Shown here in pieces: positions 1-10,767 of a stretch of 64,000 bases of DNA; position 1 is the first letter of the stretch, and each line of letters starts with the position of its first letter. Both the position numbers and the translations under genes were made by a program. The stretch lies in contig NC_053039.3 in assembly GCF_002575655.3 (NCBI RefSeq), positions 245,250,622 to 245,314,621 on the forward strand. The letters run 5' to 3'. The notes under the pieces were generated by a model. The model searched no databases. It saw only the letters and a program-made list of their open reading frames with translations, and was not told the DNA's origin. This stretch comes from Aegilops tauschii subsp. strangulata. Taxonomy: Eukaryota; Streptophyta; Magnoliopsida; Poales; Poaceae.

Positions 1-759
1 CGGCGGTGTACCGGGATGTGCAATGATGTAGCGTAGCAATGACATCAAAAAACGGACAAGCCATGAAAACATCATGCTAGCTATCTTACGATCATGCAAA
101 GCAATATGACAATAAATGCTCAAGTCATGTATATGATGATGGAAGTTGCATGGCAATATATCTCGGAATGGCTATGGAAATGCCATGATAGGTAGGTATG
201 GTGGCTGTTTTGAGGAAGATATAAGGAGGTTAATGTGTGATAGAGCGTTTCGTATCACGGGGTTTGGATGCACCGGCGAAGTTGCACCAACTCTCGAGGT
301 GAGAAAGGGCAATGCACGGTACCGAACATGCTAGCAATGATGGAAGGGTGAGAGTGCGTATAATCCATGGACTCACATTAGTCATAAAGAACTCATATAC
401 TTATTGCAAAAGTTTATTAGCCCTCGAAGCAAAGTACTACTACGCATGCCCCTAGGGGGATAGATTGGTAGGAAAAGACCATCGCTCGTCCCCGACCGCC
501 ACTCATAAGGAAGACAATCAATAAATACCTCATGCTCCAACTTCGTTACATAACGGTTCACCATACGTGCACGCTACGAAACTTGCAAACCTCAACACAA
601 GTATTTCTCAATTTCACAATTACTCAACTAGCACGACTCTAATATCACCACCTTTATATCGCAAAACTATTGCAAGGAATCAAACATATCATATTCAGTG
701 ATCTACAAGTTTTATGTAGGATTTTATGACTAACCATTTGAATGACCAATTCCTGTCAT

Positions 760-976
760 CTCTCTAAATAGATATAAGTGAAGCAAGAGAGTTTAATTCT
801 TTCTACAAAAGATATGCCCACACTCTAACAAATATAAGTGAAGCAAAAGAGCATTCTACAAATGGCGGTTTTCTATGTGAAGAGAAACATGCAATCCAAA
901 CTTCAAATGATATAAGTGAAGCACATGAAGCATTCTATAAAGCCATACTCAAAAGATTTAAGTCAAGTGCAAAGAG
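760..976 (-). other. Stem-loop array with conserved loop (TE1 copy)
   Basis: Four units carry the loop motif ATATAAGTGAAGCA (plus strand) or a close variant. Flanking arms pair: CTCTCT 760-765 with AGAGAG 786-791; CTCT 823-826 with AGAG 848-851; CTTCA 901-905 with TGAAG 926-930; CTC 948-950 with GAG 974-976 (weak, loop diverged). Loops are about 20 bases in the first three. Arms differ in sequence but remain complementary. Confidence 0.55.
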
Positions 977-1122
977 CATTCTATAAATCAACCATGGACT
1001 ATCTCATACCAGATGGTGCATAAAAGAAAAGTGAAAATTAAATGCAAAAGACGCTCCAAGATTTGCACATATCGCATGAACGAAACGAATCCGAAAACAT
1101 ACCGATATTTGTTGAAGAAATA

Positions 1123-1205
1123 GGGGATGCCTTCCGGGGCATCCCCAAGCTTAGACGCTTGAGTCTCCTTGAATATTTACTTGGGGTGCCTTGGGCATAC
1201 CCAAG
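1123..1205 (-). other. Paired GC hairpins with PPT-like 14-mer (TE1 copy)
   Basis: GGGGATGCC at 1123-1131 pairs with GGCATCCCC at 1138-1146, loop of six bases. A second hairpin, 1180-1205, has the arm CTTGGGGTGCC with a slightly mutated partner. The reverse complement of AAGCTTGGGGATGC is exact at 1139-1152 and degenerate at 1195-1208. Confidence 0.6.
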
Positions 1206-2006
1206 CTTGAGCTCTTGCCTCTCGTTCTTCTCCTCACATCGAGACCTTCTCGATCATCGAACACTTCATCCACACAAAACTTCAACAACAAACTCGGTAA
1301 GATCTGTTAGTATAATAAAGCAAATCACTACTCTAAGTACTGTTGCAAACCAATTCATATTTTGTTTTTGCATTGTAGCTACTGTAATATAACTTTTCCA
1401 TGGATTAATCCACTGATAGAAATTGATATTTTCATCAAAACAAGCAAACTATGCATCAAAAACAGAATCTGTCAAAAACAGAACAGTCTGTAGAAATCTG
1501 AACATTCACCATACTTCTGGTACCCCAAAAATTCTACCACAATTAGGAAAAATAAACAATTTGTATATAGAGACAGTGCAAAATGTTTCAGAACCGTTTG
1601 ACATTCCAGTAAAAAATGAAAAATCGCGCACTACAGCCAAAGTTTCTGTTCTGCACCGCACAAACCAACAGGCATTGTAAACATCCTAAAGGCAAACCTT
1701 GGCACATTATTTTTATAATACAATGGAATTGTACAAGGGGATAATTATTTTTATTGAAAAGTTTCTGTAATTAAGATTCACAAAGTTTTCGTGAGCATGA
1801 ACGAAGTTCAAGGAGCTCTCCCACTTCAACAATGCTTGCCTTTCTCACTTTCACTTTCCTTTTTGGAAAGTTTTAGGTTCCCCTCTTTATTTTTTTGTTT
1901 TTAAACTATGTAAAAGTGCTCAACAGAAATAAATGACTCTCTAAAACTTCTGGGTTGTCTCCCTGGCAGCGCTTTCTTTAAAGCCATTAAGCTAGGCATA
2001 TAGTGC

Positions 2007-3349
2007 TCAAGTAATGGATCCACCCAGATCCCAAGGTATATCAAAGCCAATTTTAATTAGCAATGATTTGGCATTTAGTAGTGAGCACAAAGCAACATAT
2101 ATCAAGCAATGATGAAGTCTAACTCTCTTCCTATGCATCGGCATGTCATAAAAGAACAATTCATGCACACATAGTAAAGGCCAATGCATAGTATAAGCAG
2201 TTTCTTGCAATTTTATCATGTTGGAAACATAGAGAGGTGGAGATATAGTTCCTCTCTCATAATAATTGCAAGTAGGAGCATCAAGCACATGCATATTATA
2301 TCTATCAGAATCATCATGTGCAACGGTAAAAGGCAACCCATCAATATAATCCTTAATAAGCACAAACTTCTCCGATATAGTGTAGTTTGGAGAATTCAAA
2401 AAGATAATAGGACTATCATGTGTGGGTGCAATAGCAACAATTTCATGTTTAACATAAGGAACTATAGCAAGTTCATCTCCATAACCATAATTCATATTGG
2501 CATCTTGGCCACAAGCATAGCAAGCATCATCAAAAAGGGATAGTTCAAGAGAATCAACGGGATCATAACAATCATCATAGCAATCATCCTCCGGTAAGCA
2601 CGAAGGGAAATTAAACAATGTATGAGTTGAAGTTACTCTCATTAGAAGGTGGGCACGGGTGATCAATTCGCTCTTCCTCCTTTTGTTCTTCGCTCTCCTC
2701 CTCATCTTTTTCATCCAATGAGCTCATAGTTTCATCAATTTCTTCTTCTATAGACTCCTGCAAAATATTAGTCTCTTCTTGGACAGCGGAGACTTTCTCA
2801 ATAAATGCATCAATATCGGCATTATATTCATAATTCTCATAGCAATATTTAAGGATAGCTAAATTTTCAGGTCTATAAACAGCATCATAAAGATTTTCAC
2901 ACTCTTTAAATACAGATTCAATTTCATAAGCACCCATAAAAGCAACAAATTCTTCTATTTGTTCCACATCATAGTAATCATATATACCTCTAGCATAAGA
3001 AGCCAAGGTTTCATTATCATTAAATTTGCATGAAAAGGGAAGGTGTGGAGACTTCATCCTAGAGCAACAAGTATAATCATATCTCAAGCATGGTTGCCTA
3101 GCATACCACTTCAACATATAAATTTGATCCCATAATAGTTTCCCTTTTTGAGTCAAGCGGTAATCCCTAAAGTATTCACGTTGATCCAATGTGTCTCCCA
3201 TTACCAAATTGAACGGGGTTTTCTTAGGATTATCAAAGTAGTACATAATATCTATCACATAATGAGCATCGAGGGTTTTAGGAGGTTCCCCATCTCCATG
3301 AGCAGCAAGTACACCTAATTTTTTTTGGTATTTCGTGTTCCATATCCAT
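2007..3349 (-). pseudogene. TE1 internal ORF, unknown function, frameshifted
   Basis: I do not recognise a known domain. Read on the minus strand, a probable start is the ATG at 3349. The frame is lost in a homopolymer of A at about 3320-3327, resumes (open from 3258), is lost again near 2615, and continues in another frame to a stop at 2007. The product would be roughly 440 residues. It starts with a motif rich in aromatic and basic residues (DNPKKTPFNLVMGDTLDQRE), has a strongly acidic Glu/Asp/Ser stretch in the middle, and a cysteine/tyrosine-rich part after it. No gag zinc knuckle, protease, reverse transcriptase or integrase motif is visible. It occupies the place that gag-protease holds in the related elements S1 and S2, so it may be a structural protein of a sister family. 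Confidence 0.6.
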
Positions 3350-3444
3350 AACTAAAGATAGAGAACAACTAAGAACAGCAAACAAAAATTACTTAGTGAT
3401 AAAGCAAACAAGCACACACGAGAATATTGACCCCACGCTATTGC

Positions 3445-3462
3445 TCCCCGGCAACGGCGCTA
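3445..3462 (-). other. Primer binding site (tRNA-Asp type) of TE1
   Basis: The plus strand reads TCCCCGGCAACGGCGCTA, matching the 3' end of plant tRNA-Asp (ending GGCGCCA) except for one base. It lies 11 bases inside the LTR edge. This fixes the element orientation as minus. Confidence 0.75.
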
Positions 3463-3473
3463 GAAAAAGGTCT

Positions 3474-4974
3474 TGATAACCCACAAGTATAGGGGATCAA
3501 TTGTAGCCTCTTTCGATAAGTAAGAGTGTCGAACCCAACGAGGAGCTAAAGGTAGAACAAATATTCCCTCAAGTTCTATCGACCACCAATACAACTCTAC
3601 GCACACTTGACGTTCTTTTTACCGGAAACAAGTATGAAACTAGAAGTACTTTGTAGGTCTTTTTGGGATAAGTTTGCAAGATAGTAAAGAGCACATAAAT
3701 AAAAAGTAGGGGCTGTTTAGATAAAGACACAACTAAATTAGTTTTAGTAAAGAGCTTTTTGTCACAAGAAAGTTATTTGTCCCTAGGCAATCGATAACTA
3801 GACCGGTAATCATTATTGCAATTTTATATGAGGGAGAGGCATAAGCTAACATACTTTCTCTACTTGGATCATATGCACTTATGATTGGAACTCTAGCAAG
3901 CGTCCGCAACTACTAAAGATCATTAAGGTAAAACCCAACCATAGCATTAAAGTATCATGTCCTCTTTATTCCCATATGCCAACAACCTACTTACTCGGGT
4001 ATGTGCTTCTGTCACTCACGCCACCCACCATAAGCAAACCATGAACATATTGCAAACCCAACAGCAGGGATCCCTCATGCTTGCGCGACACGGAGAGCAC
4101 CATAGGACAACACCAATAATAAAACATGCAAATCAAACCAATCACGATCATCAATTATCCCATAGGACAAAAGGGATCTACTCAAACATCATAGGATAGC
4201 CATACATCATTGGGAAATAATATATAGCGTTGAGCACCATGTTTAAGTAGATATTACAGCGGGTAGAAGAGGGGATACACCGCTGCATAGAGGGGGAAGA
4301 GTTGGTGATGATGGCGGTGAAGTTGTTGGTGAAGATTGCGGTGATGATGATGGCTCCGGCGGCGTTCCGGCGCCACCGGAAGAGAGGGGGAGAGGGCCCC
4401 CCTCCTTCTTCTTCTTCCTTGACCTCCTCCCTAGATGGGAGAAGGGTTTCCCCTCTGGTCCATGGTCTCCATGGCATGGGAGGGGCGAGAGCCCCTCCGA
4501 GATTGGATCTGTCTCTCCGTCTCTCTCTGTTTTTGCGCTCTCGTATTCTGCCCTTCACCGTTTCTTATATATCCGGAGATCCGTAACTCCGATTGGATTG
4601 AAACCTTCGCCAAGATTTTTTTTCGAAAATTAGCTTTCTTGCGGCCAAAGAAGAGCAGCAACCGCCTTACGGGGGCCCCACGAGGGTCAGGGGCGCGCCC
4701 CCTGGCTCGTGGCCCCCTCGGGCACCTTCTCGCGTTGATTCTTCTTCCCATATTTCACAAATATTCCAAAAATATTCTCCGTCCATTTTTATTCCGTTTG
4801 GACTCCGTTTGGTATGGGGTTTCTGCGAAACATAAAACATGCAACAAACTGGCATTGGGCACTGGATCAATATGTTAGTCCCAAAAATAGTATAAAAGTT
4901 GTCAAAAGTATATGAAAGTTGTATAATATTGGCATGGAACAATCAAAAATTATAGATACGACGGAGACGTATCA
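3474..4974 (-). repeat. 5' LTR of TE1
   Basis: In sense the LTR starts TGATACGTCTCC at 4974 and ends GGGTTATCA at 3474, 1501 bp. It holds a GC-rich segment with multiple CCGCC-like stretches around 4300-4500, probably transcribed leader. The start matches the LTR starts of the two elements at 25831 and 41685. No second copy is in the window, so divergence cannot be measured. Confidence 0.8.
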
Positions 4975-6210
4975 CTTAACAAGAAAATGGGCTTTAAGAA
5001 AAAAATGGGATGTAATTATAAAAACTGGGTTGTAACTATAAAAAAATGCACCAAACACGTAATTAGTTTATAAAATATAGTTTTTGGATTTTTAAAATTT
5101 TAATTTCGTTAATTGTTGCGCGCGCAATGTTTCGTTGGATGTTTACGTAATACAAATTTATATTGAAATTGTATTTAATCTGACTAGAAATTTCGGGATA
5201 AAAATATTTCGGATCCCATCAAAATGTGGGAAATTTTATTGAATTCTATTTTGAACAGTTGGTTGAAATTATTAATCATTGTCCTAGCTAGAAAATGGGC
5301 AGTAGTTTTAACAAACTGAAATGGGCTGTAGTAAATTCCATTAGAATTCAAAAATGGGCTGTACATTCTTACAAATCTCAAATGGGCTATAAGTTCTCTG
5401 CCACACACTTGTGGGCCTACTAAGTTGACGTGTCCCCTCAAAATAAAAGTAAGTTGACGCGTATGCAAGGCTTTGTCAACTTGTAGTCAACACACGGTTC
5501 TAGCAGCAGTGGCCGTTGGATGTCCATCCAACGGATGTCGTGCTTCTTATTCAATCTCGGATATTCTAGCTCCAGCCGCCCAAAAAATGATTCCTCCCCC
5601 TGACATCTGGGGCCCACCGTTTCGGAGGCTGACCTGTGGGCCTACTAAGTTGACGCGCACCAAGGGCTTTGTCAACTTAGTCAATATAAACGATTCTAGC
5701 TGCAGTGACCGTACGATGTCCATCCAACGGCCGCCGTGCTTCTTCAACCTCTGGTCTTCTTGCTCCAGCCGCCCAAACCAGCGCCGGTCGTGCCGCGTGC
5801 TCCGGCCTCCCGTGGCCGGTTGTGATGCCGCGGAGGCCTCACCACCCCCTACTACTCCCATCGCTGGCCAGGCCCTGCGGCGACGGCAGCCTCACACTGC
5901 AGCCGAACCAGTGAACCCTTGTACTCCTCTCTGTGTGGGCATCCACTGCCGCGTCTTCCCCGGCTCCACGTCGTCCCCTTCCTAAGCCTCGCCGTCGTCC
6001 ATCGCCCTGGTGCTCTCGGCGCGGCGTGGTCAATGTGGTCAAGGAATAATTTCCATCAGAAGAGTACTGTACATGGAGAGGCTGACAACTGGGTTCACGG
6101 CCGCAACAAGGAACTGCCTCCTTATTACGCGGAAAATAATGATTCCTCCACCTAACAGCAGGGACCCACCGGATGGGCCACCGTATTTCGCAAAAAAATG
6201 TTTCCCCCTT

Positions 6211-6372
6211 GACTGCTGGGACCCACCAGCTACATCTTCGCACGCAAGGAAGTGCGTCCATATTACGGGCAAAAAAAATGATTCGCCCCCTGACTGCTGG
6301 GACCCCCCAGCTACATCTTCGCACGCAAGGAAGTTCCTGACTGTCGGGACCCACCTGGTCAAAGCGTACGTA
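6211..6372. repeat. 81-bp tandem repeat in CACTA element
   Basis: GACTGCTGGGACCCACCAGC at 6211 recurs at 6292 with one substitution visible, a spacing of 81 bp. Each unit continues with TACATCTTCGCACGCAAGGA. A third, partial unit starts near 6337. Confidence 0.7.
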
Positions 6373-6673
6373 GCGTTGTCATTCCGGTCGCGAACGTGTA
6401 CGTACATAATGGTTGATCGGTCTGTCTACAGGCTGCAGCGATGAACCGTGGCCGTGTAAGGAAGGGCACGTGTCGTAGTAGAGGTGCACACGTAGCATGT
6501 CACGCAGTCCCGTTAATATCATGTACACGTACGTACAGCGGCCAGGGTGCAAGAAAGTAAATACGGCCACGTACGTACATACGGGCGAGGTCTCGAACGC
6601 CTCATCGAGCATACATACGACCAGGGCTCGTGTACATGGCTGGGTCAGAACGGAGAAACTGCATCATCGTCGT

Positions 6674-7046
6674 GTTCATGGGGAGGCAACGGAATGTGTC
6701 GTGTTCATCGGGAGGCAACGGAATACGTCGTGTTCATCAGGAGCCAACCGGCTTGGACGGAACAGCCGATCGAAACGAGGCCTGGCGTACCGCAGAACGG
6801 GGGAAACGGCCTTGTGTTCGACGGCCACGGTCGAAACGGGATCCTGTTCATCGGGAGGGGTCTGGCGTACCGTAAAACGGAGGAAACAGACTTCTCTTGG
6901 ACCTCCTACAGTCGAAACGGGGTCCTATTGATCGGGAGGGGTGTGGCATACCGCAAAACGGAGGAAACGGACTTGTGTTGGAGCGCTACGGTCAAAACGG
7001 GGGGTCCTGTTCATCGAGAGGGGTGTGGTGTACCGCAAAACGAGAC
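6674..7046. repeat. Direct repeats of about 27 bp and 80-81 bp in CACTA element
   Basis: From 6674 the word GTGTTCATCGGGAGGCAACGG recurs about every 27 bp. From 6830 a unit starting GTCGAAACGGG and containing TACCGCAAAACGGAGGAAAC recurs at 6911 and 6991, an 80-81 bp period. A shorter related unit starts near 6768. No coding function is evident. Confidence 0.65.
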
Positions 7047-7050
7047 TCCA

Positions 7051-7420
7051 CGGGATACTGTTCATCTCCACGGTCAACCTCCTCCAGCCTCCACGGGCTA
7101 CTGTTCATCCATCGTTGATCTCCTCCAGCCTCCACCTGCGACTGTTCATCCACGGGCTCCTGTTCATCCAGCCTCCACCGCTCCTTCACCGGCTACTGTT
7201 CAACCAGCCCTCTCCACGGGGTCCTATTCAACCACCCCTCCACGGCCTACTGTTCATCCAGCCCTCCACCGGGTACTGTTCAACCAGCCCTCCACGGGGT
7301 CCTGTTCATCCAGCCCTCCACGGGGTCCTGTTCATCCAGCCCTCCACGGGGTCCTGTTCATCCACCCCGCCCCCCCACCAGGAACTGTTCATCCACCCCC
7401 CCAACAACATTCACTGTTCA
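7051..7420. repeat. Tandem CTGTTCATCCAGCCTCCACG-type repeats
   Basis: About a dozen imperfect units of about 20-30 bp built on ACTGTTCATCCAGCCCTCCA. Three consecutive units near 7270-7360 are almost identical with a 26-bp period. Such arrays are common near CACTA ends. Confidence 0.7.
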
Positions 7421-7897
7421 TCAAGAGGCAGCAGGTTCGATTGGCTTCAGTTAGCAGCAGTAGCGAAGGAATCGCTTGATCGGGTTCAGTTAACAGCCAT
7501 CGATCGATCGCTCAGGTTCAGTAACGCGTAGCCTGCAATGCAATCGCTCGGGCTCAGTAGGTGAACGCCTCGCTTGGGTTCAGTTAGAGCCCAATGCCTC
7601 GCACCCACGCGCGTACACGTGTACAAGAGAAACGCGCATCGCTCGGCCCCCGACCACCCACCGTAACCGGGAACTCCCCGATATTTTCCTCTCCCTCGCT
7701 TCTACCACGGTTTTTTCGTCATGGACGGCCCAAAGAATGTCATGCAGCTGCGTCTCCGGCCCGCCCAGGATGAAAAGCCCATTTTCTGTCATGATTTTTT
7801 GTCATAGAAGTAGGAGCCCACCACATCTTTGATGATACCGGGTTTTGTCACAATTTTCGTCATAAGCATGACAGAAAAAAATTCGTTCGGCCCAAAA

Positions 7898-7925
7898 TGT
7901 CACGGATGTGTCTTTTTTTGTAGTG
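7898..7925 (-). repeat. CACTA terminal inverted repeat, right end
   Basis: The minus strand starts with CACTAC followed by a run of A and GACACATCCGTGACA. Related TGTCATAGAAG/CATGACAGAAAA words recur inward from here to about 7780, as expected of CACTA subterminal repeats. Confidence 0.75.
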
Positions 7926-8141
7926 ATATTGTCTTCCATTCTGATCCATACTACCTAGCTGCTGATAGTCTTTGTACTTTCACAATATTTCTTACTTGAC
8001 TATGGCTTGTCTAGTGTAGTCTATCTTCCGCTCCATATCAATAGGTTCATTTCATCTGTTTGTCTTCAAAGACCTCATGTTTTGAAGACTTCCATAAAAA
8101 TTGCCTATTCACCCCCCTCTAGTCGATAACTAGCACTTTCA
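7926..8141 (+). repeat. 5' LTR of the Sirevirus, right-hand part
   Basis: Aligns with 21367-21582 of the 3' LTR and ends CTAGCACTTTCA. The rest of this LTR was displaced leftward, beyond the window, by insertion of the CACTA element. Confidence 0.85.
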
Positions 8142-8143
8142 AT

Positions 8144-8155
8144 TGGTATCAGAGC
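8144..8155 (+). other. Primer binding site (initiator tRNA-Met)
   Basis: TGGTATCAGAGC starts two bases after the LTR end; this is the canonical Copia primer site complementary to the 3' end of initiator tRNA-Met. Confidence 0.85.
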
Positions 8156-8207
8156 AAGGTGCTCCCTTGTTCTGTGTGATTCAGTTTAACCACCTAAAGT
8201 TTTAGCT

Positions 8208-9118
8208 ATGTCGAGTGTAGGGATAATCAAGGTCTCTGCTGCGTGCCCGGTCTTCGATGGCATTGATTACCCCTACTGGAAGAATAAGATGCACATGCAT
8301 CTTGAAGCCATTGATGTCGACCTCTGGTATGTCGTCAAGAATGGCGTTCTCAAGGTCGGTGAAGGTGTCACTTCTGCTGATGTCAAGAGGTACATTCAAC
8401 TCGATTCGACCGCCAAGAACATCATCTGTGGTCAGCTGACCAAAGGACAATATGGCCGTGTGAGTGCACTAGAAACTGCGAAGCTAGTCTGGGACTGGCT
8501 CTCCAAGGTCAACGAAGGCATCTTATCTCAGAGAGATTCAAGGAATGATGTTCTTCGCAACCTCTTCAACCACTTCAAGAGAAACAACTATGAGAATTTC
8601 CAGCTCACACTTGATCGCCTCACTGATATCACAAATGAGCTTCGCACACTTGGCGCCAGTGAGATCACCAAGCACGAAATCGTCAAGAAGCTCCTGGGAT
8701 CACTTGACAGCTCATTCGACACCCTGGCCTTGATGATACAAGAACGTCCCGACTTCAAAGAACTCGATCCGTCTGACATACTTGAGAGGCTAAACACTCA
8801 TGAGTTCCAGTTATCCGAGAAGAGAGACATCTATGGCCCCAACAATGGCCGAACTCGTGCTTTGAAGGCAAAGGTTGTTTCCTCATCTGAAGAAGAATCC
8901 GACTGCAGTTATGGGGATCTTGAAGACATTGGAAAGGACCTAGCTATGCTCATGAAGAAGTTCCAGAAGTTCTCCAAGAAGAATCGCTTCGGAAAGTCTT
9001 CAAGATCTAGCTCAAGAAATGATGAAGCTTCCACTCGTGACCACAAGAAGAGAACATGCCACAAATGCAAGAAGCTTGGTCACTACATCTCTGAGTGTCC
9101 TCAATGGGACAAGGAATC

Positions 9119-9149
<31 letters not shown>

Positions 9150-10767
9150 AAGAAGAAGAAGAAGAAGAAGAGCAAGGAATATGATTTTGACGACAAGAAG
9201 AAGAAGAAATCCTCAAAGTCTTCTTCAAAGTCTTCATCTCACAAGAAGAGCTCATCCAACAAGGCTCGTGCGTTTGTTGGCAAGGAGATGGATTCAGAGG
9301 AGGAGTCTGCTTCTGAGGAGGCAGAGGTGGAGTCCGAGGAGGAGTCTGATTCAGGCGTGGCAAGCCTGGGCTCTAGCTTTGGCTTACGTCGCCAAGTCCA
9401 TCTTCAACACCGAAGACAATGGCCATGTCGCCGATGCAGAAGCCGATGATGAGGATGACTCTGCTCCGACCTATTGCTTCATGGCATGTGGTGCCAAGGT
9501 AAACTCACGTGATGCTTACTTTCGAACATCCAGTGAAGATGACTCTGAATATGAATCCAAACCTAGCTACAAAACACTTGCTAAAATTGCAACTGAACAA
9601 CAAACTGCTATGGAACATATTCAAAAGTTGCTAGACAAAAGCGATGACCTGCTGGAAGCGGAAATGAATCGAACTCAGTCCTTAATTGAAGACATAAAAA
9701 ATCTTCACGTTAAGTACGAAGAACTTGAAAGTCGTCATGAAACTCTCTCGACTACTCATGAGAAGCTTTCCTATGATTATCTTCAAAGGAAGCAAGAAAT
9801 TGAGAATCTGAGAGCGTCTCATGATGATCTTCAAAAGGAGAACGATTCACTTCGCGCTCAACAGATCAGTTCCGCTCAGGAAGACTTTGAGCCACCATGT
9901 TTAAAATGTCTTGAGCGTGATAATGTTGTCTCTATTGCTGAATGTTCTACTGCTGCTACTGTTGCAATATCCTCAACTGTTGATGTGGTAACTAACCCCT
10001 CTTCTGAGGATACCACTACTATTGCTGATGAGAATGCTAGGTTGAAGACATTGTTTGAAACAGGGATGTACAAAAGCCTCAAAGGGCATCAGACACTATG
10101 TGATGTCCTCAAGAAACAGATTCTGAACTGTAACCCTAGGAAAGAGGGTGTTGGGTTCGAGAGGAAAATGAATGTTGATGGTTCATACTGGAAGCCTGAG
10201 CAGTACCCCAAAACCACATGGGTTGCTGCAAAGGGACCTTCAGTGGATCCATCTTCCTTATCTGGCTTCACTTGTGCTAACCCTATTATCATTGATGAAT
10301 CCTTTGATGCAAATTAAAAACTCTTCAAAAATCAGAATGGTGAAGTGTTTGCCAGGTATATTGGTACTAACTGCAGGAATGGACCACCTTTGAAGAAGAT
10401 TTGGGTCCCCAAAAGTTGTCTTGAGAAGCTTCCTGTGAATGTCATCATGACACCACCTGGGAAGAAGACAAACCCCAGACCAAAGGCTTCATATGGTCCA
10501 AAGGCTTCATATAGACAGAGGACCCACCAAGGTCACCCTAACGCCAATGTTTTGCAGGGAAATCATACTCGGACTTATGAATATGAGTGTGTTTCATCAA
10601 ACCGCTATGTTCATAAGACCAAGAAGTTTTCTGCTTATTCTTATGAGTATTATTCACCTCCTGCAAGGCTATTTGCTAGGGCTCCAAAGCCAAAGTTCTC
10701 AGATGATGCACTTAGACTCATTGCTTCTAAGCCACCCCTGAAGATGTGGGTGGCTAAGAAGAATTAA
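8208..10767 (+). pseudogene. gag: Sirevirus gag, frameshifted and with in-frame stop
   Basis: Encodes the capsid/nucleocapsid polyprotein that packages element RNA in cytoplasmic particles. The ATG at 8208 follows the primer site by about 50 bases. The N-terminal part contains the Copia gag motif with YPYWKNKM near residue 23. A CCHC zinc knuckle is encoded at 9057-9098, followed by 17 consecutive lysines and a Ser/Lys then Glu/Ser-rich tail. The frame shifts near 9366; the next frame encodes a long coiled-coil-like, Glu/Lys/Leu-rich segment up to a TAA at 10315-10317. The same frame then stays open to 10767 with basic and aromatic residues. The great length fits Sirevirus gag, which exceeds ordinary Copia gag. 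Confidence 0.8.
9120..9170 (+). repeat. (AAG)17 microsatellite coding poly-lysine
   Basis: Seventeen uninterrupted AAG triplets in the gag frame, directly after the zinc knuckle. The in-frame repeat extends the basic nucleocapsid tail. Confidence 0.95.

Larger units (their letters stand above)
1..2006 (-). other. 3' non-coding internal region of TE1
   Basis: No credible coding frame is present. The region is AT-rich and collinear with the non-coding regions of S1 (29724-32540) and S2 (35022-37822): shared blocks include CGGCGGTGTACCGGGATG at position 1 (also 35967), a 64-base block at 445-508, a stem-loop array at 760-976 and GC hairpins at 1123-1205. Conservation of these blocks, despite a different ORF upstream, suggests they are the functional cis part of this group. 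Confidence 0.65.
1..4974 (-). mobile_element. Athila-lineage Gypsy LTR retrotransposon, partial (TE1)
   Basis: This is the 5' LTR and most of the internal region of an LTR retrotransposon read on the minus strand; the 3' LTR lies outside the window to the left. The LTR has TG...CA ends (3474-4974) and is followed by a tRNA-Asp-type primer binding site, the usage known for plant Athila-lineage Gypsy elements. The order in sense is LTR, primer site, one broken ORF, then about 2 kb of non-coding DNA. LTR ends and the non-coding blocks resemble the Sabrina/WHAM-like elements at 25139-41685, but the ORF differs. CTTAA at 4975-4979 is the likely target duplication; its partner is outside the window. 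The host DNA at the insertion is a CACTA element. Confidence 0.8.
4975..7925. mobile_element. CACTA-superfamily transposon fragment, non-coding
   Basis: The right end is TAGTG at 7921-7925; on the minus strand it reads CACTACAAAAAAAGACACAT, a typical Triticeae CACTA terminus. The element is inserted in the Maximus-like 5' LTR: LTR homology begins at 7926, directly after TAGTG, and ATA at 7926-7928 is the candidate 3-bp target duplication. The left end is not visible because TE1 is inserted at 4975. The interior has AT-rich subterminal DNA with repeated AATGGGCTGTA-like words (4980-5400), GC-rich DNA, and arrays of direct repeats at 6211-7420. Long open frames in this part are products of the repeats. 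I see no transposase, so this is a non-autonomous element or a terminal portion of one. Confidence 0.72.

Noticed and set aside
1042..1392. 116-codon plus-strand frame
   Set aside because: It is antisense to TE1 and passes through the GC hairpins; the same place in S1 and S2 is not open in a consistent frame.
7051..7420. Regular repeats resembling a CRISPR array
   Set aside because: Repeats are imperfect, without unique spacers, and in a eukaryotic CACTA transposon.
6547..7479. 310-codon open frame (and overlapping 196-codon frame)
   Set aside because: It runs through the tandem repeats of the CACTA fragment; open frames in several phases follow from the repeat composition and no domain is visible.
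9019..9363. Arg-rich or Ser-rich frames across the AAG run
   Set aside because: They are out-of-frame readings of the gag poly-lysine repeat. Only the distal part of the 9019-10317 frame is real gag, reached through a frameshift.
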